Positions 63,853 to 64,000 of a stretch of 64,000 nt of DNA are shown one piece after another. The notes beneath the pieces are model-generated. The model was not told where the DNA came from. It saw nothing but the letters and a program-made list of their open reading frames with translations, and searched no databases. Source of the DNA: Shuttleworthella satelles DSM 14600 (GTDB taxonomy: Bacteria > Bacillota > Clostridia > Lachnospirales > Lachnospiraceae). Position 1 is the stretch's first letter; each line of letters starts with the position of its first letter. The DNA is taken from the NCBI RefSeq assembly GCF_000160115.1, contig NZ_GG665867.1:230493-294492 (forward strand), written 5' to 3'. Position numbers and translations under genes: made by a program.

Positions 63853-64000
63853 GGTCAAGCCTTCGATCGATTAGTGACAGTCAACTGAACACATTGCTGT
63901 GCTTACATCTCTGCCCTATCTACCTTGTACTCTGCAAGGGATCTTATGTCCTTTTGGACGGGATATCTCATCTTGAGGGGGGCTTCACGCTTAGATGCCT
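63853..64000 (-). rRNA. 23S ribosomal RNA, 3' end (cut by window edge)
   Basis: The minus strand reads GCATCTAAGCGTGAAGCCCC, CTCAAGATGAGATATCCCG and ends CACTAATCGATCGAAGGCTTGACC, the conserved last 150 bases of 23S rRNA. The exact 3' end is set by similarity. Confidence 0.95.

Noticed and set aside
63568..63888. 106-codon plus-strand frame between tRNA-Asp and 23S
   Set aside because: It runs antisense to the rRNA spacer and into the 23S end, with a composition set by hairpins; not a gene.

Overview
The window looks like a chromosome segment of a Gram-positive, low-oxygen Clostridia bacterium, most like a Lachnospiraceae member. The evidence is an archaeal-type ProRS, an S-box (SAM-I) leader on metK, a class B sortase, a circularly permuted GH3 glucosidase, a spore-photoproduct-lyase-like radical SAM protein and clostridial Rrf2, PadR and LanFEG families. 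From 1 to about 45.85 kb the DNA is GC-rich, compact and almost entirely on the minus strand, the same orientation as the 23S rRNA and tRNAs at the right end. From about 45.85 to 62.8 kb it is AT-richer, mixed in orientation and full of insertion-sequence and ICE debris, so it reads as an accessory island just before the rRNA-tRNA operon.

Layout: 0-5.1 kb holds proS (partial), a histidine phosphatase, an RluA-type pseudouridine synthase with a 13-residue repeat insert, a metallophosphoesterase and a two-component pair. 5.2-14.6 kb holds riboswitch-controlled metK, murA, a lipoprotein foldase, pth-mfd and a small lipoprotein. 14.7-19 kb holds a MarR-controlled heterodimeric ABC exporter whose promoter carries tandem 15-bp operator repeats. 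19.1-25.4 kb is the F-type ATP synthase operon atpB-E-F-A-G-D-C. There is no separate delta gene, and alpha carries a delta-C-terminal-like domain fused to its N terminus. 25.9-31.1 kb holds a HAD phosphatase, a COG0523 GTPase without its metal motif, glutamate-cysteine ligase, a spore-photoproduct-lyase-like protein and a nucleoside-phosphorylase-like protein. 31.3-45.9 kb is envelope-related: tRNA-Pro, PBP1A, galM, a MacB-like tripartite transporter, sortase B, a GT2-GtrA/phosphodiester-glycosidase/membrane-protein operon and a permuted GH3.

The island contains a CprRK/LanRK-like two-component system divergent from a LanFEG-type ABC transporter (46.1-50.6 kb). Next are IS scars, a DUF1648 (SdpI-like) membrane protein with unannotated small peptide genes upstream of it, and a chimeric patch of CHAP hydrolase, restriction-helicase and serine-recombinase fragments (50.6-53.7 kb). 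A class M sirtuin / zinc macrodomain / flavin-FeS / Rrf2 / YwnB-like gene string follows, with two matching operator dyads (53.75-57.5 kb). A complete 1369-bp IS3-family element splits a methyltransferase gene with a readable 3-bp target duplication (57.7-59.7 kb). The island ends with an ISLre2 transposase fragment and a PadR / ABC-class-ATPase pair (60.5-62.8 kb). Six tRNA genes (Phe, fMet, Tyr, Thr, Val, Asp) and the 3' end of a 23S rRNA gene close the window.

The observations most worth following are the delta-alpha ATP synthase fusion, the short Cys-containing peptide upstream of an SdpI-like protein, and the redox-regulator-linked ADP-ribosylation operon.
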